This document shows positions 28,109 to 35,852 of a stretch of DNA of 64,000 nucleotides, piece after piece. Both the position numbers and the translations under genes were made by a program. The notes under the pieces are model-generated. The model saw only the letters and a list, made by a program, of their open reading frames with translations, searched no databases and was not told the DNA's origin. Position 1 is the first letter of the stretch. Each line of letters begins with the position of its first letter. The DNA is from Caloramator sp. E03 (GTDB taxonomy: Bacteria > Bacillota > Clostridia > Clostridiales > Caloramatoraceae), in the NCBI RefSeq assembly GCF_006016075.1, contig NZ_CP040093.1:1303069-1367068 (forward strand), read 5' to 3'.

Positions 28109-29224
28109 ATGAAAGTTTTAGCTCTTTCAGTATCAGCAGGAACAGGCCATTTTAAAGCGGCAAAAGCAATTAAAAATTATTTTGAATCAAACTACAAAAA
28201 TGTAGAAATGAACATAATTGATACTTTAAAATACATTAATCCCTTGATTAACAAAATCGTTATTGGAAGCTATCTTAAATCCATAAAAGTTACTCCTAAA
28301 ATATATGCAAAACTATATGAGCATGCAGATGAAGATGAAACTATTTCAAGTTTTTCAGAAATAGCAAACCACATATTATCAATTAAAATTAAAAACCTTA
28401 TTTTAGATACTAATCCAGACATAATACTTTGTACCCATCCTTTTCCTCTTGAGATGGTTTCAATTTTGAAACGAAAAGGTAAAATATCTATCCCTGCTGT
28501 GGGAGTTTTAACTGACTATGCCATACATTCATTTTGGTTTTATGAATGTATAGATGGCTATATCATTCCTAATGAAGACTTCATTGATGAAGCAGTTGAA
28601 AAAGGTGCAGAAATAGATACTTTATATCCTCTTGGAATTCCTGTTGAACAAAAATTTCTAATATCAATTGATAAAAATAAAGCAAAACAACAGTTAGGCT
28701 TTGATATAAACAAACCATCAATTCTTTTAATGGGTGGAAGCCTTGGTATTGGAAATATAAAAAAAATATATGAAACCTTATCTTCAAGCCCTCTTGATAT
28801 ACAGATAATAGTATGTACAGGAAGGAATTATAGGCTTAAGGAAAAAATTGAAGATATACATAGATTCACCCAGAAAAAATCTTTAATTTTAAGCTATACA
28901 GAAAATATAAATACAATCATGTGTGCTACTGACATACTAATAACAAAACCAGGAGGTCTTACAATAGCAGAATCTTTAGTAAAGGGACTTCCTATAATAA
29001 TAAACTCAACAATCCCTGGGCATGAAGAAAAAAATGCAAACTATCTTATAAACAGCGGAATAGCCGCAACAATTAAAGATAGTAAAGATATAACTTGCGT
29101 TGTAAGGCAGCTTATAAAAAACAAATCACGTCTTGAGCAAATGAGTAAAATGGCTTTTGAAAAGGCAAAACCAACTGCAGCAAAAGATATATGTGAGCTT
29201 TTAATAGAAAAGGCAAAAAAATAA
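28109..29224 (+). CDS. MGDG synthase/MurG-like glycosyltransferase (UgtP-type)
   Basis: A 371-residue GT28-fold enzyme. The N-terminal MGDG-synthase domain (about 1-165) starts VLALSVSAGTGHFKAAKAI, a glycine-rich acceptor loop; the C-terminal donor-binding domain has ILLMGGSLGIGNIKKI (about 208) and the UDP-sugar motif ITKPGGLTIAESLVKGLP (about 290). The family adds glucose or galactose to diacylglycerol, giving membrane glycolipids and lipoteichoic-acid anchors; which sugar is not clear. ATG at 28109 follows CAGGAGTGGTTAT. It is divergent from ypeB and convergent with spoIIR, sharing a terminator. Confidence 0.9.
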   Translation: MKVLALSVSAGTGHFKAAKAIKNYFESNYKNVEMNIIDTLKYINPLINKIVIGSYLKSIKVTPKIYAKLYEHADEDETISSFSEIANHILSIKIKNLILDTNPDIILCTHPFPLEMVSILKRKGKISIPAVGVLTDYAIHSFWFYECIDGYIIPNEDFIDEAVEKGAEIDTLYPLGIPVEQKFLISIDKNKAKQQLGFDINKPSILLMGGSLGIGNIKKIYETLSSSPLDIQIIVCTGRNYRLKEKIEDIHRFTQKKSLILSYTENINTIMCATDILITKPGGLTIAESLVKGLPIIINSTIPGHEEKNANYLINSGIAATIKDSKDITCVVRQLIKNKSRLEQMSKMAFEKAKPTAAKDICELLIEKAKK

Positions 29225-29247
29225 CCTGAATTACAGGTTATTTTTTA
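29215..29247. terminator. Bidirectional terminator between the UgtP-type gene and spoIIR
   Basis: AAATAACCTG-AATTA-CAGGTTATTT with T-run on the + strand and A-run/T-run on the minus strand; serves both convergent genes. Confidence 0.85.
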
Positions 29248-29938
29248 TCATTTCTTTTAATTTGTCAAATATCTCAACACTTTTAAGTCTAATTTCAATA
29301 CCTTTATTATTTTTATAATTATTATTCTTACTAATACCTTCATTTTTTACCTTTGATACTACTTCTACCTTTTCATCAATCTGCTTAAAGGCAGTTATGC
29401 TTTCTATCTCATCTTCATCTAAAACTTTTCTAAGCTCTTCATCAGTTTCCTTTGATGTAACACCTTTTGTAATATCAATAAAGCACAGAGGAGGAAACAT
29501 AACGCACCACCAATTTTTACCATCACCGTTTCCTAAAACAACTCTAACAGCCTTATAATTACCTGCTGGAAGAGTTATAAAACCATAAGTTTTTACAGGA
29601 AAACTAAACTCCCCAAGCATTACCTTTGCAGTATAGTTTTTACCTTCTTCTTTCAAAACATCGTTTGATATCTTTTCTATTTTATCCTTATTTGCCTCTA
29701 TCACTTTTATAGATTCATTTACATTAGAGCATTTTGCCATTTCAGGACCAATGCTCTTTAAGATTGCATCCCTAACCTTTAGTTTTACATTTTGATCATC
29801 AATTGAATCGCTGTTGGCAATTACATGGAATCTTAGAAGTTTTTGATTAATTCCCTTTGTATTTTCAGCTTTATTTGATATAAAAAACAAAGAAATTATT
29901 ATAATTGGCAACACAATATAACAAATAAGTTTTTTCAT
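29231..29938 (-). CDS. spoIIR: Stage II sporulation protein R
   Basis: A 235-residue secreted signalling protein made in the forespore under sigma-F; it triggers the protease SpoIIGA to activate pro-sigma-E in the mother cell. The N-terminal signal/TM (about 5-22) is followed by the family's LLRFHVIANSDSIDDQNVKLKVRD, the central GNGDGKNWWCVMFPPLCF block (about 136-153), and a variable Lys-rich C-terminus. ATG at 29938 after GGGTGATTAATT. No signal peptidase lipobox. Standalone gene next to the germination operon. Confidence 0.95.
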   Translation of the reverse strand: MKKLICYIVLPIIIISLFFISNKAENTKGINQKLLRFHVIANSDSIDDQNVKLKVRDAILKSIGPEMAKCSNVNESIKVIEANKDKIEKISNDVLKEEGKNYTAKVMLGEFSFPVKTYGFITLPAGNYKAVRVVLGNGDGKNWWCVMFPPLCFIDITKGVTSKETDEELRKVLDEDEIESITAFKQIDEKVEVVSKVKNEGISKNNNYKNNKGIEIRLKSVEIFDKLKEMIKNNL

Positions 29939-30007
29939 AATTAATCACCCTGAATTTATATGTTATCTTTAAGTATTTCCAAAATTTCAGATTTTAAACA
30001 TTAAAAT

Positions 30008-31195
30008 TTACTCTTTTGCTATACCTATCCTTCTTATAAAAGCTTTAACTTCATATTTTATTTCAGAATTTCTAAAAACTTCATCCCAATTATCTTTATA
30101 CTTTTGATAAATTTTATTATTATATTTATGTGTATAGTCTCCAAACCCTAAATAATCACTTCCTATAACCTTTTGAAAATATTCTGTAGTTTCTTCAAAC
30201 TCCTTTTTAGCATATTCTTCTATTGCTTTGCTCATTTTTTCTATTATCTCTTCATTAAATACCTCTTTGCCAAATTTGTATTCTTCTGCATCACCCTCAA
30301 ATTCAATCTTAACATTGAATTTAAGCTTATTTTCATTTTCTTCAATCCAAATCCTTTTATTTAAAGTGTATATATAATAAGGGATTATTGTATCTTCATA
30401 ATTTACAAGAATCCTTCCTTTTTTAAAGTTATTATTCATAATTCTAAATACTTTAACATATTTAGTATCAAGATATGATAAAAATTTATAATCTTTAATT
30501 AATGCAAGTTTATTTATAATTAGATCATAATCGTCTCCTTTTTCTTTTACTTCCAGTACAGGTATTGCACAAGAGCCATTATTATTTCTTAAATTTGAAA
30601 TTAACTTATAAAGAGGCAAAGCCGAAGTATTTGATGTTATTTTTGAGTTTTCTGTAATCCCTAATATATATGCTGCTAATGTGCTTTCAATCTTAGGCTC
30701 AACTTTAGCTAATATGTCAATATCCCCTTTTACAACTACTACATAAGCTGTTTCATTTATTTTTGGGCTTTTGTCCAAACGATCTAAAGCTTCTATAAAA
30801 ACCTTTTGATTTTTAATAAACTTTTCCGAAAAATACATCATTCTCATTTGTGCAAAATAAGGAGTTCTCGACATTTTTTGACCAAGTTTTTCTAAAGAAT
30901 CAGGCATATTTGCAGCTTTAACTTCAATTGTTTCGTAAGCCTTTTCACCTACCTGAATTTTTGAAGGAATTATGACGCCAAAAACAGATTTTAATGGCCC
31001 TTCCAAATTCTCGTTTATTTTGCTATTAGCACTCATTTGTTTTGTTATATTTAATGTTTCTTCTGCATCATCAGTAACATCTAAAGAAGCTGCACCTACA
31101 ATCCCTCTTTGCTCAATTTCAACCCTGTCCCAGCATCCTGTAGTAAATATTAGTTCAATTATCAATAAGAATAAAATCCCTTTTTTAATTTTCAC
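30008..31195 (-). CDS. Spore germination lipoprotein, Ger(x)C family (GerAC/GerKC)
   Basis: A 395-residue C subunit of a nutrient germinant receptor. The signal peptide ends in a lipobox, FTTGCWDRVEIEQRG, which is also the family's conserved start of the mature protein (CWDxxEIxxR). The remainder matches the Ger(x)C layout, including VGEKAYETIEV and a C-terminal domain with VEFxGDAEEYKFG. The start is GTG at 31195, overlapping gerAB by 11 nt. Lipidation by Lgt anchors it on the outer face of the inner spore membrane. Last gene of a gerAA-gerAB-gerAC operon. Confidence 0.93.
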   Translation of the reverse strand: MKIKKGILFLLIIELIFTTGCWDRVEIEQRGIVGAASLDVTDDAEETLNITKQMSANSKINENLEGPLKSVFGVIIPSKIQVGEKAYETIEVKAANMPDSLEKLGQKMSRTPYFAQMRMMYFSEKFIKNQKVFIEALDRLDKSPKINETAYVVVVKGDIDILAKVEPKIESTLAAYILGITENSKITSNTSALPLYKLISNLRNNNGSCAIPVLEVKEKGDDYDLIINKLALIKDYKFLSYLDTKYVKVFRIMNNNFKKGRILVNYEDTIIPYYIYTLNKRIWIEENENKLKFNVKIEFEGDAEEYKFGKEVFNEEIIEKMSKAIEEYAKKEFEETTEYFQKVIGSDYLGFGDYTHKYNNKIYQKYKDNWDEVFRNSEIKYEVKAFIRRIGIAKE

Positions 31196-32288
31196 CCTTT
31201 TTCACATCCTTTTTAAAAAGAGAAAATATAAACATAAGTAAAGGCAACAGTGCAATTACATAAAACCCAAATGTATTTGTAATTCTATCGCTTATATTAA
31301 AAATCTCAACAATACTGTCACCAATAAGGGCAATTATATATATAATTGGTATAGACATTGTCACTATATGCTTTTGTTTTTTATGATTTAAAAAATCTGC
31401 TGCAACAATTGAAAACGAAAATGTTAATCCTACCAGGGTAGTAAATACTGAGATTACCCAAAGTGCAACAAGAAGTCCTTCAAGCCTTTCAACAAACCCT
31501 CCTGGAACCTGTGATGCCCTAACCAGTGAAACAGTTGGGTAAATTAAAGCTTGAGTTTCTTTCACCCCAAATTTTGCAATACATTGGATTTCAACTAATG
31601 CATAACATACTATTATAACAATCAAAGCCATACTCGAAGATTTAAAGGCCTTTTTTGGGCTTCTCAAGTAAGGAAATAGAACAAGCAGAACTTCAAACCC
31701 AGCGTATGAAAAAGCAGCCACACCAACTCCTTTTATGATTTTAATCAAAGGCGTACCAAGAAAAGGCCTTATATTTGAATAATCACTATTGGGAATAGTC
31801 ACTAAAAGCAAGATAAATATTAAAAAAATAATGACAGGCATTATAGTTTCATAAAACCTTGCTATAGCTTCAACTCCAGCTCTTACAAGGATAACCATTA
31901 GAAAAATAAGAGGTAATATGATAAATTCAAGTGGAGTATTGGGCAAAAGATAAAGCTTCGCAGTTTCAGCAAAGAGCCTTATCTCTACTCCAGCAAAAAA
32001 TATTAAATATACTATTACTGGCAGAGCCATTATACTCCCTATAAATCTTCCAAATAGTTTTTTTAAAGTACCAACAAGGCCGTATTGGGAGTATTTTTGC
32101 CCAACATAACACATTAAATAGATAAATAATATACACAATAAACCAGATAGTATACAAAGTATCCATCCATCATTTTCTGCTACCTTTGTAAGGCTTGATG
32201 GTAGAGACAGTATTCCTATGCCAAAAACTGTATTAAATATAAAAACTCCAAGCTGGAAAGTTGATATCTTATCATCATTTGGTGTCAT
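31185..32288 (-). CDS. Spore germination permease, GerAB/endospore germination permease family
   Basis: A 367-residue B subunit with about ten transmembrane helices of the amino-acid/polyamine/organocation superfamily, the likely germinant-binding subunit (known for GerBB). Conserved opening ISTFQLGVFIFNTVFGIGIL and the FAETAKLYLLPNTPLE segment are visible. I chose ATG at 32288, after GGGGAGTGGAGAAA, over an in-frame GTG three codons upstream. It overlaps gerAA by 14 nt and gerAC by 11 nt, so translation is coupled. The germinant cannot be predicted. Confidence 0.93.
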   Translation of the reverse strand: MTPNDDKISTFQLGVFIFNTVFGIGILSLPSSLTKVAENDGWILCILSGLLCILFIYLMCYVGQKYSQYGLVGTLKKLFGRFIGSIMALPVIVYLIFFAGVEIRLFAETAKLYLLPNTPLEFIILPLIFLMVILVRAGVEAIARFYETIMPVIIFLIFILLLVTIPNSDYSNIRPFLGTPLIKIIKGVGVAAFSYAGFEVLLVLFPYLRSPKKAFKSSSMALIVIIVCYALVEIQCIAKFGVKETQALIYPTVSLVRASQVPGGFVERLEGLLVALWVISVFTTLVGLTFSFSIVAADFLNHKKQKHIVTMSIPIIYIIALIGDSIVEIFNISDRITNTFGFYVIALLPLLMFIFSLFKKDVKKGEN

Positions 32289-33846
32289 TTTCTCCACTCC
32301 CCTGCCTTATTTCATCCTGAGGATCATAATGCTTTGGCCTTTTTTTCATGTATTTCCATGAAAGCCTTAAAAACACGCTATCTTTAATATCTTCACTTTC
32401 AAAAGGTGCAAGAGGAGCCATAAAGGGCGTTCCAAAGCTTTTAATATTAACAAGGTGTATTAAAGTTGCTATCATCCCAAGCATGACACCATAAAGGCCA
32501 TATATTGATGCCAGTATCATAAGCAAGAATCTTATTAGCCTAAATCCAGCAGCAAGTTCATAGTTAGGAATTGAAAAGGAGGCTATTGCAGTAACTGCAA
32601 CTACAATAACCATTATCGGGCTTACTATTCCTGCTTGAACTGCAGCCTGCCCTATTACAAGACCTCCAACTATTCCAATAGTTGAACCAATAGGCCTTGG
32701 AAGTCTAACTCCTGCTTCCCTTAAAAACTCAATAGTAAATTCCATAACAAAGGCCTCTATATAAGCCGGGAAAGGAACGCCCTCTCTGGATGCTGCAATT
32801 GAAAAAAGCAGCTTTGTAGGAATTACACCAGGATTAAAAGAAATAAGCCCTATATAAGTTCCAGGTGCAATAATGGATATTGCCCCTGATAAAAGCCTTA
32901 AAAACCTTACAAAAGTTGTAATACTTGAGCGAGAATAATAATCCTCTGAAGATTGCAAAAAGGCATTTAATGTAACAGGAACAATTAATGCAAAGGGTGA
33001 ATTATCAACGATTATAGCAATTCTTCCCTCGTAAATAGCTCCTGCAACAACATCAGGTCTCTCTGTTGTCTGAATCTGAGGAAAAGGGGTGAACTGTCTA
33101 TCTTCTATAAACTGTTGTATATAACCGCTATCAATAATTGCATCTATGCTAATTTTATTTATTCTCCTTTCAACTTCCTCAAGTACTCTTTTGTCTGCTA
33201 TATCATCTATATATATTATTGCAATATCGGTTTTTGATCTTTCTCCAACTTGTAATTGCTTAACTTTAAGCCTTGTATCTCTTATTCTTCTCCTAATAAG
33301 TGCTGTATTAAAACGTATTGTTTCAACAAATCCATCCCTTGGCCCTCTAATTACAGTTTCTGCTGTAGGTTCACTTGTATTTCTTGCAGGCCAAAGCCTT
33401 GTTGCAATAATAATAGCCTTATTATACCCATCTATAAAAAGAGCTGTTTCACCAGATAAAATAGCAACATAAGCATCCTCAATTTTTTTAACTTCCCTAA
33501 AATCAGTAACAGCCATAGAAGATTTTTTTATAGATTCAGCAATATTATCTTTTATATCTTCAAGCTCAGGCTTTACTGCTCTACTTATAAGCATAAGAGG
33601 CATCAGCACAAAATCATTCAAAAGATCCTTATCACTCATTCCATCTATGTAGGTCAAAAACATTTTCCTTCCATTGCTGCTGCCTACATAAAACTCCCTA
33701 AAGACAACATCATCACATCCTTTAAATGTTTCCTTAATTTTAGATATATTATCATCTATCTTTTCACTTATATCCGTACTGCTTTGTGGCTTATATTCAA
33801 TTATAGGCTTTGGAGATTTAAACCTGCCTTTATTCCAAAATGTCAT
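32275..33846 (-). CDS. Spore germination protein, GerAA family
   Basis: A 523-residue A subunit of a germinant receptor, the pore-forming part in current models. The soluble N-terminal region (about 1-260) includes YVGSSNGRKMFLTYIDGM and the GPRDGFVETIRFNTALIRRRIRD block; the C-terminal half has about five TM helices with the conserved PGTYIGLISFNPGVIPTKLL and LPRPIGSTIGIVGGLVIGQ. ATG at 33846 follows GAGGTGGTTTAA. A small two-TM protein gene lies just upstream (12 nt) and is probably part of the operon. Confidence 0.94.
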   Translation of the reverse strand: MTFWNKGRFKSPKPIIEYKPQSSTDISEKIDDNISKIKETFKGCDDVVFREFYVGSSNGRKMFLTYIDGMSDKDLLNDFVLMPLMLISRAVKPELEDIKDNIAESIKKSSMAVTDFREVKKIEDAYVAILSGETALFIDGYNKAIIIATRLWPARNTSEPTAETVIRGPRDGFVETIRFNTALIRRRIRDTRLKVKQLQVGERSKTDIAIIYIDDIADKRVLEEVERRINKISIDAIIDSGYIQQFIEDRQFTPFPQIQTTERPDVVAGAIYEGRIAIIVDNSPFALIVPVTLNAFLQSSEDYYSRSSITTFVRFLRLLSGAISIIAPGTYIGLISFNPGVIPTKLLFSIAASREGVPFPAYIEAFVMEFTIEFLREAGVRLPRPIGSTIGIVGGLVIGQAAVQAGIVSPIMVIVVAVTAIASFSIPNYELAAGFRLIRFLLMILASIYGLYGVMLGMIATLIHLVNIKSFGTPFMAPLAPFESEDIKDSVFLRLSWKYMKKRPKHYDPQDEIRQGSGENDTK

Positions 33847-33857
33847 TTAAACCACCT

Positions 33858-34070
33858 CTATATCCTTATATATCTTGCTGCAATAAATAACACCGTTCCA
33901 AAAATTATGTATAGAATACCAGTAACCCTTGTAAATTTATATTCTTTTGTCAAATTATTTTTCTTATAATCCTTTGAATCTATAAATATCAAAATAGCCC
34001 CTGAAATTAAAAAAAGAATATATACTGTTAAATCAAAGGTATTTACTATAAAACTTAATATATTATACAT
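33858..34070 (-). CDS. Small two-helix membrane protein (CLC_0170-like) preceding the ger operon
   Basis: A 70-residue protein with two hydrophobic segments (about residues 7-27 and 47-66) joined by a charged loop, SKDYKKNNLTKEYKFTRV. Small proteins of this layout (named CLC_0170 family in clostridial genomes, from memory) often precede germination receptor genes. I chose ATG at 34070, preceded by AAGGTGAGAGA, over an in-frame GTG. It ends 11 nt before gerAA. A fourth, D-type subunit that modulates germinant receptors in Bacillus (GerD-like small two-TM proteins of ger operons) is a possible analogue, but this is inference. Confidence 0.75.
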   Translation of the reverse strand: MYNILSFIVNTFDLTVYILFLISGAILIFIDSKDYKKNNLTKEYKFTRVTGILYIIFGTVLFIAARYIRI

Positions 34071-34127
34071 TTCTCTCACCTTCTTATATAATTTGTGCTA
34101 ATATATTCTAATTTATTCTAAACAAAA

Positions 34128-34150
34128 CAAAAAAGGCAGCAATGCTGCCC
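34128..34150 (-). terminator. Intrinsic terminator of the nucleotidyltransferase gene
   Basis: Minus strand: GGCAGC-ATT-GCTGCC followed by TTTTTTGTTTTG. Confidence 0.85.
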
Positions 34151-34161
34151 TAAATCCCTAT

Positions 34162-34890
34162 TTAAGATATGTACTTATTTACAAAATCAATATCTGCCTC
34201 TTTATCAACATCATTTCCAATTTCAGGGTAAGGCGTTGCAATAGCAGCTCCTTTTACCTGAAACATGCTACATATTTTTTTTTCTACATCCTTAACCGGA
34301 AGTATGCCAAATGCAAGCCTTAAGAGGAAGGAAAACCCAAGAACCTGTCCCATTTTCAAAGGCTTTTTTCTATACTCAATAAGTTGCTCTGCCTTTTTAG
34401 TACAGTTTTCTGCAACTTTAGGATTTATATATACAATATTTCCTCCTGTATATACTCCTTCCTTCATTTTAACATAAGTTCTTTTAACTTCAGGATATTT
34501 ATCATCATTTAGCCTCTTATCAATAATAGGGTATCCAACATCAAGCCCCATTTCTTCACATCTTTTTACAAAATCCCTTATGGCCTCCCCCTTTACCATA
34601 GGTATATCTGAAGTGCAAATCAAAATAGGATTATTATAATCTCCTATTTGTTTTATACTATTTCTAATATTATTCATAATACTGCCATTACTTTTAATAA
34701 ATCCATCTACTATATCGCTAATCTTTTCATTTAAAGCTTCATTTCCTGTTACATATATTTTTGAGATTACCCCTGATTCTCTTAAAGCTTTAATCACGTA
34801 TTCAATCATATACATGGATTTTATCTTTAAAAGAGCCTTAGGCTGTCCATTAGAGTCCTCATCTCCTGCTAAAATCAGAGCATTTACCAT
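34162..34890 (-). CDS. MobA-like nucleotidyltransferase family protein
   Basis: A 242-residue protein of the NTP_transferase (GT-A-like) fold. The N-terminal MVNALILAGDEDSNGQPKALLKI resembles the GGxxxRxGxPKALL nucleotide-binding loop, although the usual GG is GD here. The metal-binding Asp lies in LICTSDIPMVKGEAI (about residue 95). The C-terminal part contains VKGAAIATPYPEIGNDVDKEADIDF, with the Asp-Val-Asp ending typical of MobA-like proteins. I chose ATG at 34890, after AGGAGGGATATAC. It starts 11 nt after the ispE stop. The nucleotide and acceptor substrates are not evident. Confidence 0.85.
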   Translation of the reverse strand: MVNALILAGDEDSNGQPKALLKIKSMYMIEYVIKALRESGVISKIYVTGNEALNEKISDIVDGFIKSNGSIMNNIRNSIKQIGDYNNPILICTSDIPMVKGEAIRDFVKRCEEMGLDVGYPIIDKRLNDDKYPEVKRTYVKMKEGVYTGGNIVYINPKVAENCTKKAEQLIEYRKKPLKMGQVLGFSFLLRLAFGILPVKDVEKKICSMFQVKGAAIATPYPEIGNDVDKEADIDFVNKYIS

Positions 34891-34901
34891 GTATATCCCT
34901 C

Positions 34902-35756
34902 CTAATTGCAAGTTTTAACAAGGAAAACTTCTTTAAGGTAATCCCTTAATCTATTATAGCATTTCTCCGCAGCATTTTTACTTTCAAACATCCCAAAAAC
35001 CGTTGGCCCACTTCCACTCATAAGACTCCCTAAAGCATTAAATTCCATCATTATATTTTTTATTTCAAATATAATAGGATATTCCTTTATAGTAACATTT
35101 TCTAAAACATTTACCATGTTTTCTGCAAGGTTTACGTAATCGCCTTTTTCAATATAGCCTATCAATCTTTCAATATCAGGATGCTTTGGTATTTCATCTA
35201 TTTTAAGTTTGCTATAAACCTCCCTTGTCGATACTGAAAATTGAGGTTTTGCAAGTACACACCAAAGTCCACCTAAAGGCTTTATGGGGGTTAATATTTC
35301 TCCTATTCCTTCTGCAAGTGCTGTCCCGCCTAAAATGCAAAATGGAACATCAGCTCCTATATTAACTCCTATTTTCATCATCTCATCAAGTGACAATTTC
35401 AAGTCATAAAGTTCATTTACTGCCTTTATAACACCTGCTGCATCAGTACTTCCCCCTGCAAGCCCTGCTGCAACAGGTATTTTTTTATCAATGAGGATTT
35501 CAACCCCTCCAGAAATATTAAATTTTTCAAACATAAGTTTTGCTGCTTTATATGCAGAATTAGTTTCATTACAAGGAACATCTTTAGTATCACAATAAAT
35601 TTTAATCTCATTATTACTTTTTCTTACGGTAATTAAATCCTCAAGGCTTATACTTTGCATTAGCATTTTAACAAAATGATATCCATCTTCTCTCTTTCCT
35701 AAAACATCAAGGGAAAGATTTATCTTAGCGGGACATACAATTTTAATTTCGTCCAT
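34902..35756 (-). CDS. ispE: 4-diphosphocytidyl-2-C-methyl-D-erythritol kinase
   Basis: A 284-residue GHMP kinase of the MEP isoprenoid pathway. Visible signatures: PAKINLSLDVLGKREDGYH (substrate and ATP entry, about 10-28), the glycine-rich ATP loop PVAAGLAGGSTDAAGVI (about 93-108), and the C-terminal GSLMSGSGPTVFGMF (about 250-264). I chose ATG at 35756, after AGAGGTGGGATAAAT, over an upstream in-frame start. In Bacillus ispE follows veg and sspF after yabG; here veg and yabG lie 5-8 kb upstream with cyanophycin and coat genes between. Confidence 0.96.
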   Translation of the reverse strand: MDEIKIVCPAKINLSLDVLGKREDGYHFVKMLMQSISLEDLITVRKSNNEIKIYCDTKDVPCNETNSAYKAAKLMFEKFNISGGVEILIDKKIPVAAGLAGGSTDAAGVIKAVNELYDLKLSLDEMMKIGVNIGADVPFCILGGTALAEGIGEILTPIKPLGGLWCVLAKPQFSVSTREVYSKLKIDEIPKHPDIERLIGYIEKGDYVNLAENMVNVLENVTIKEYPIIFEIKNIMMEFNALGSLMSGSGPTVFGMFESKNAAEKCYNRLRDYLKEVFLVKTCN

Positions 35757-35852
35757 ATTTATCCCACCTCTCAATATTATCTGTGTGTAATAATATATTA
35801 TATATTAATTGGTAAATTCCTGCAAACAATTGAAGTTAATTTTAAAAATCTT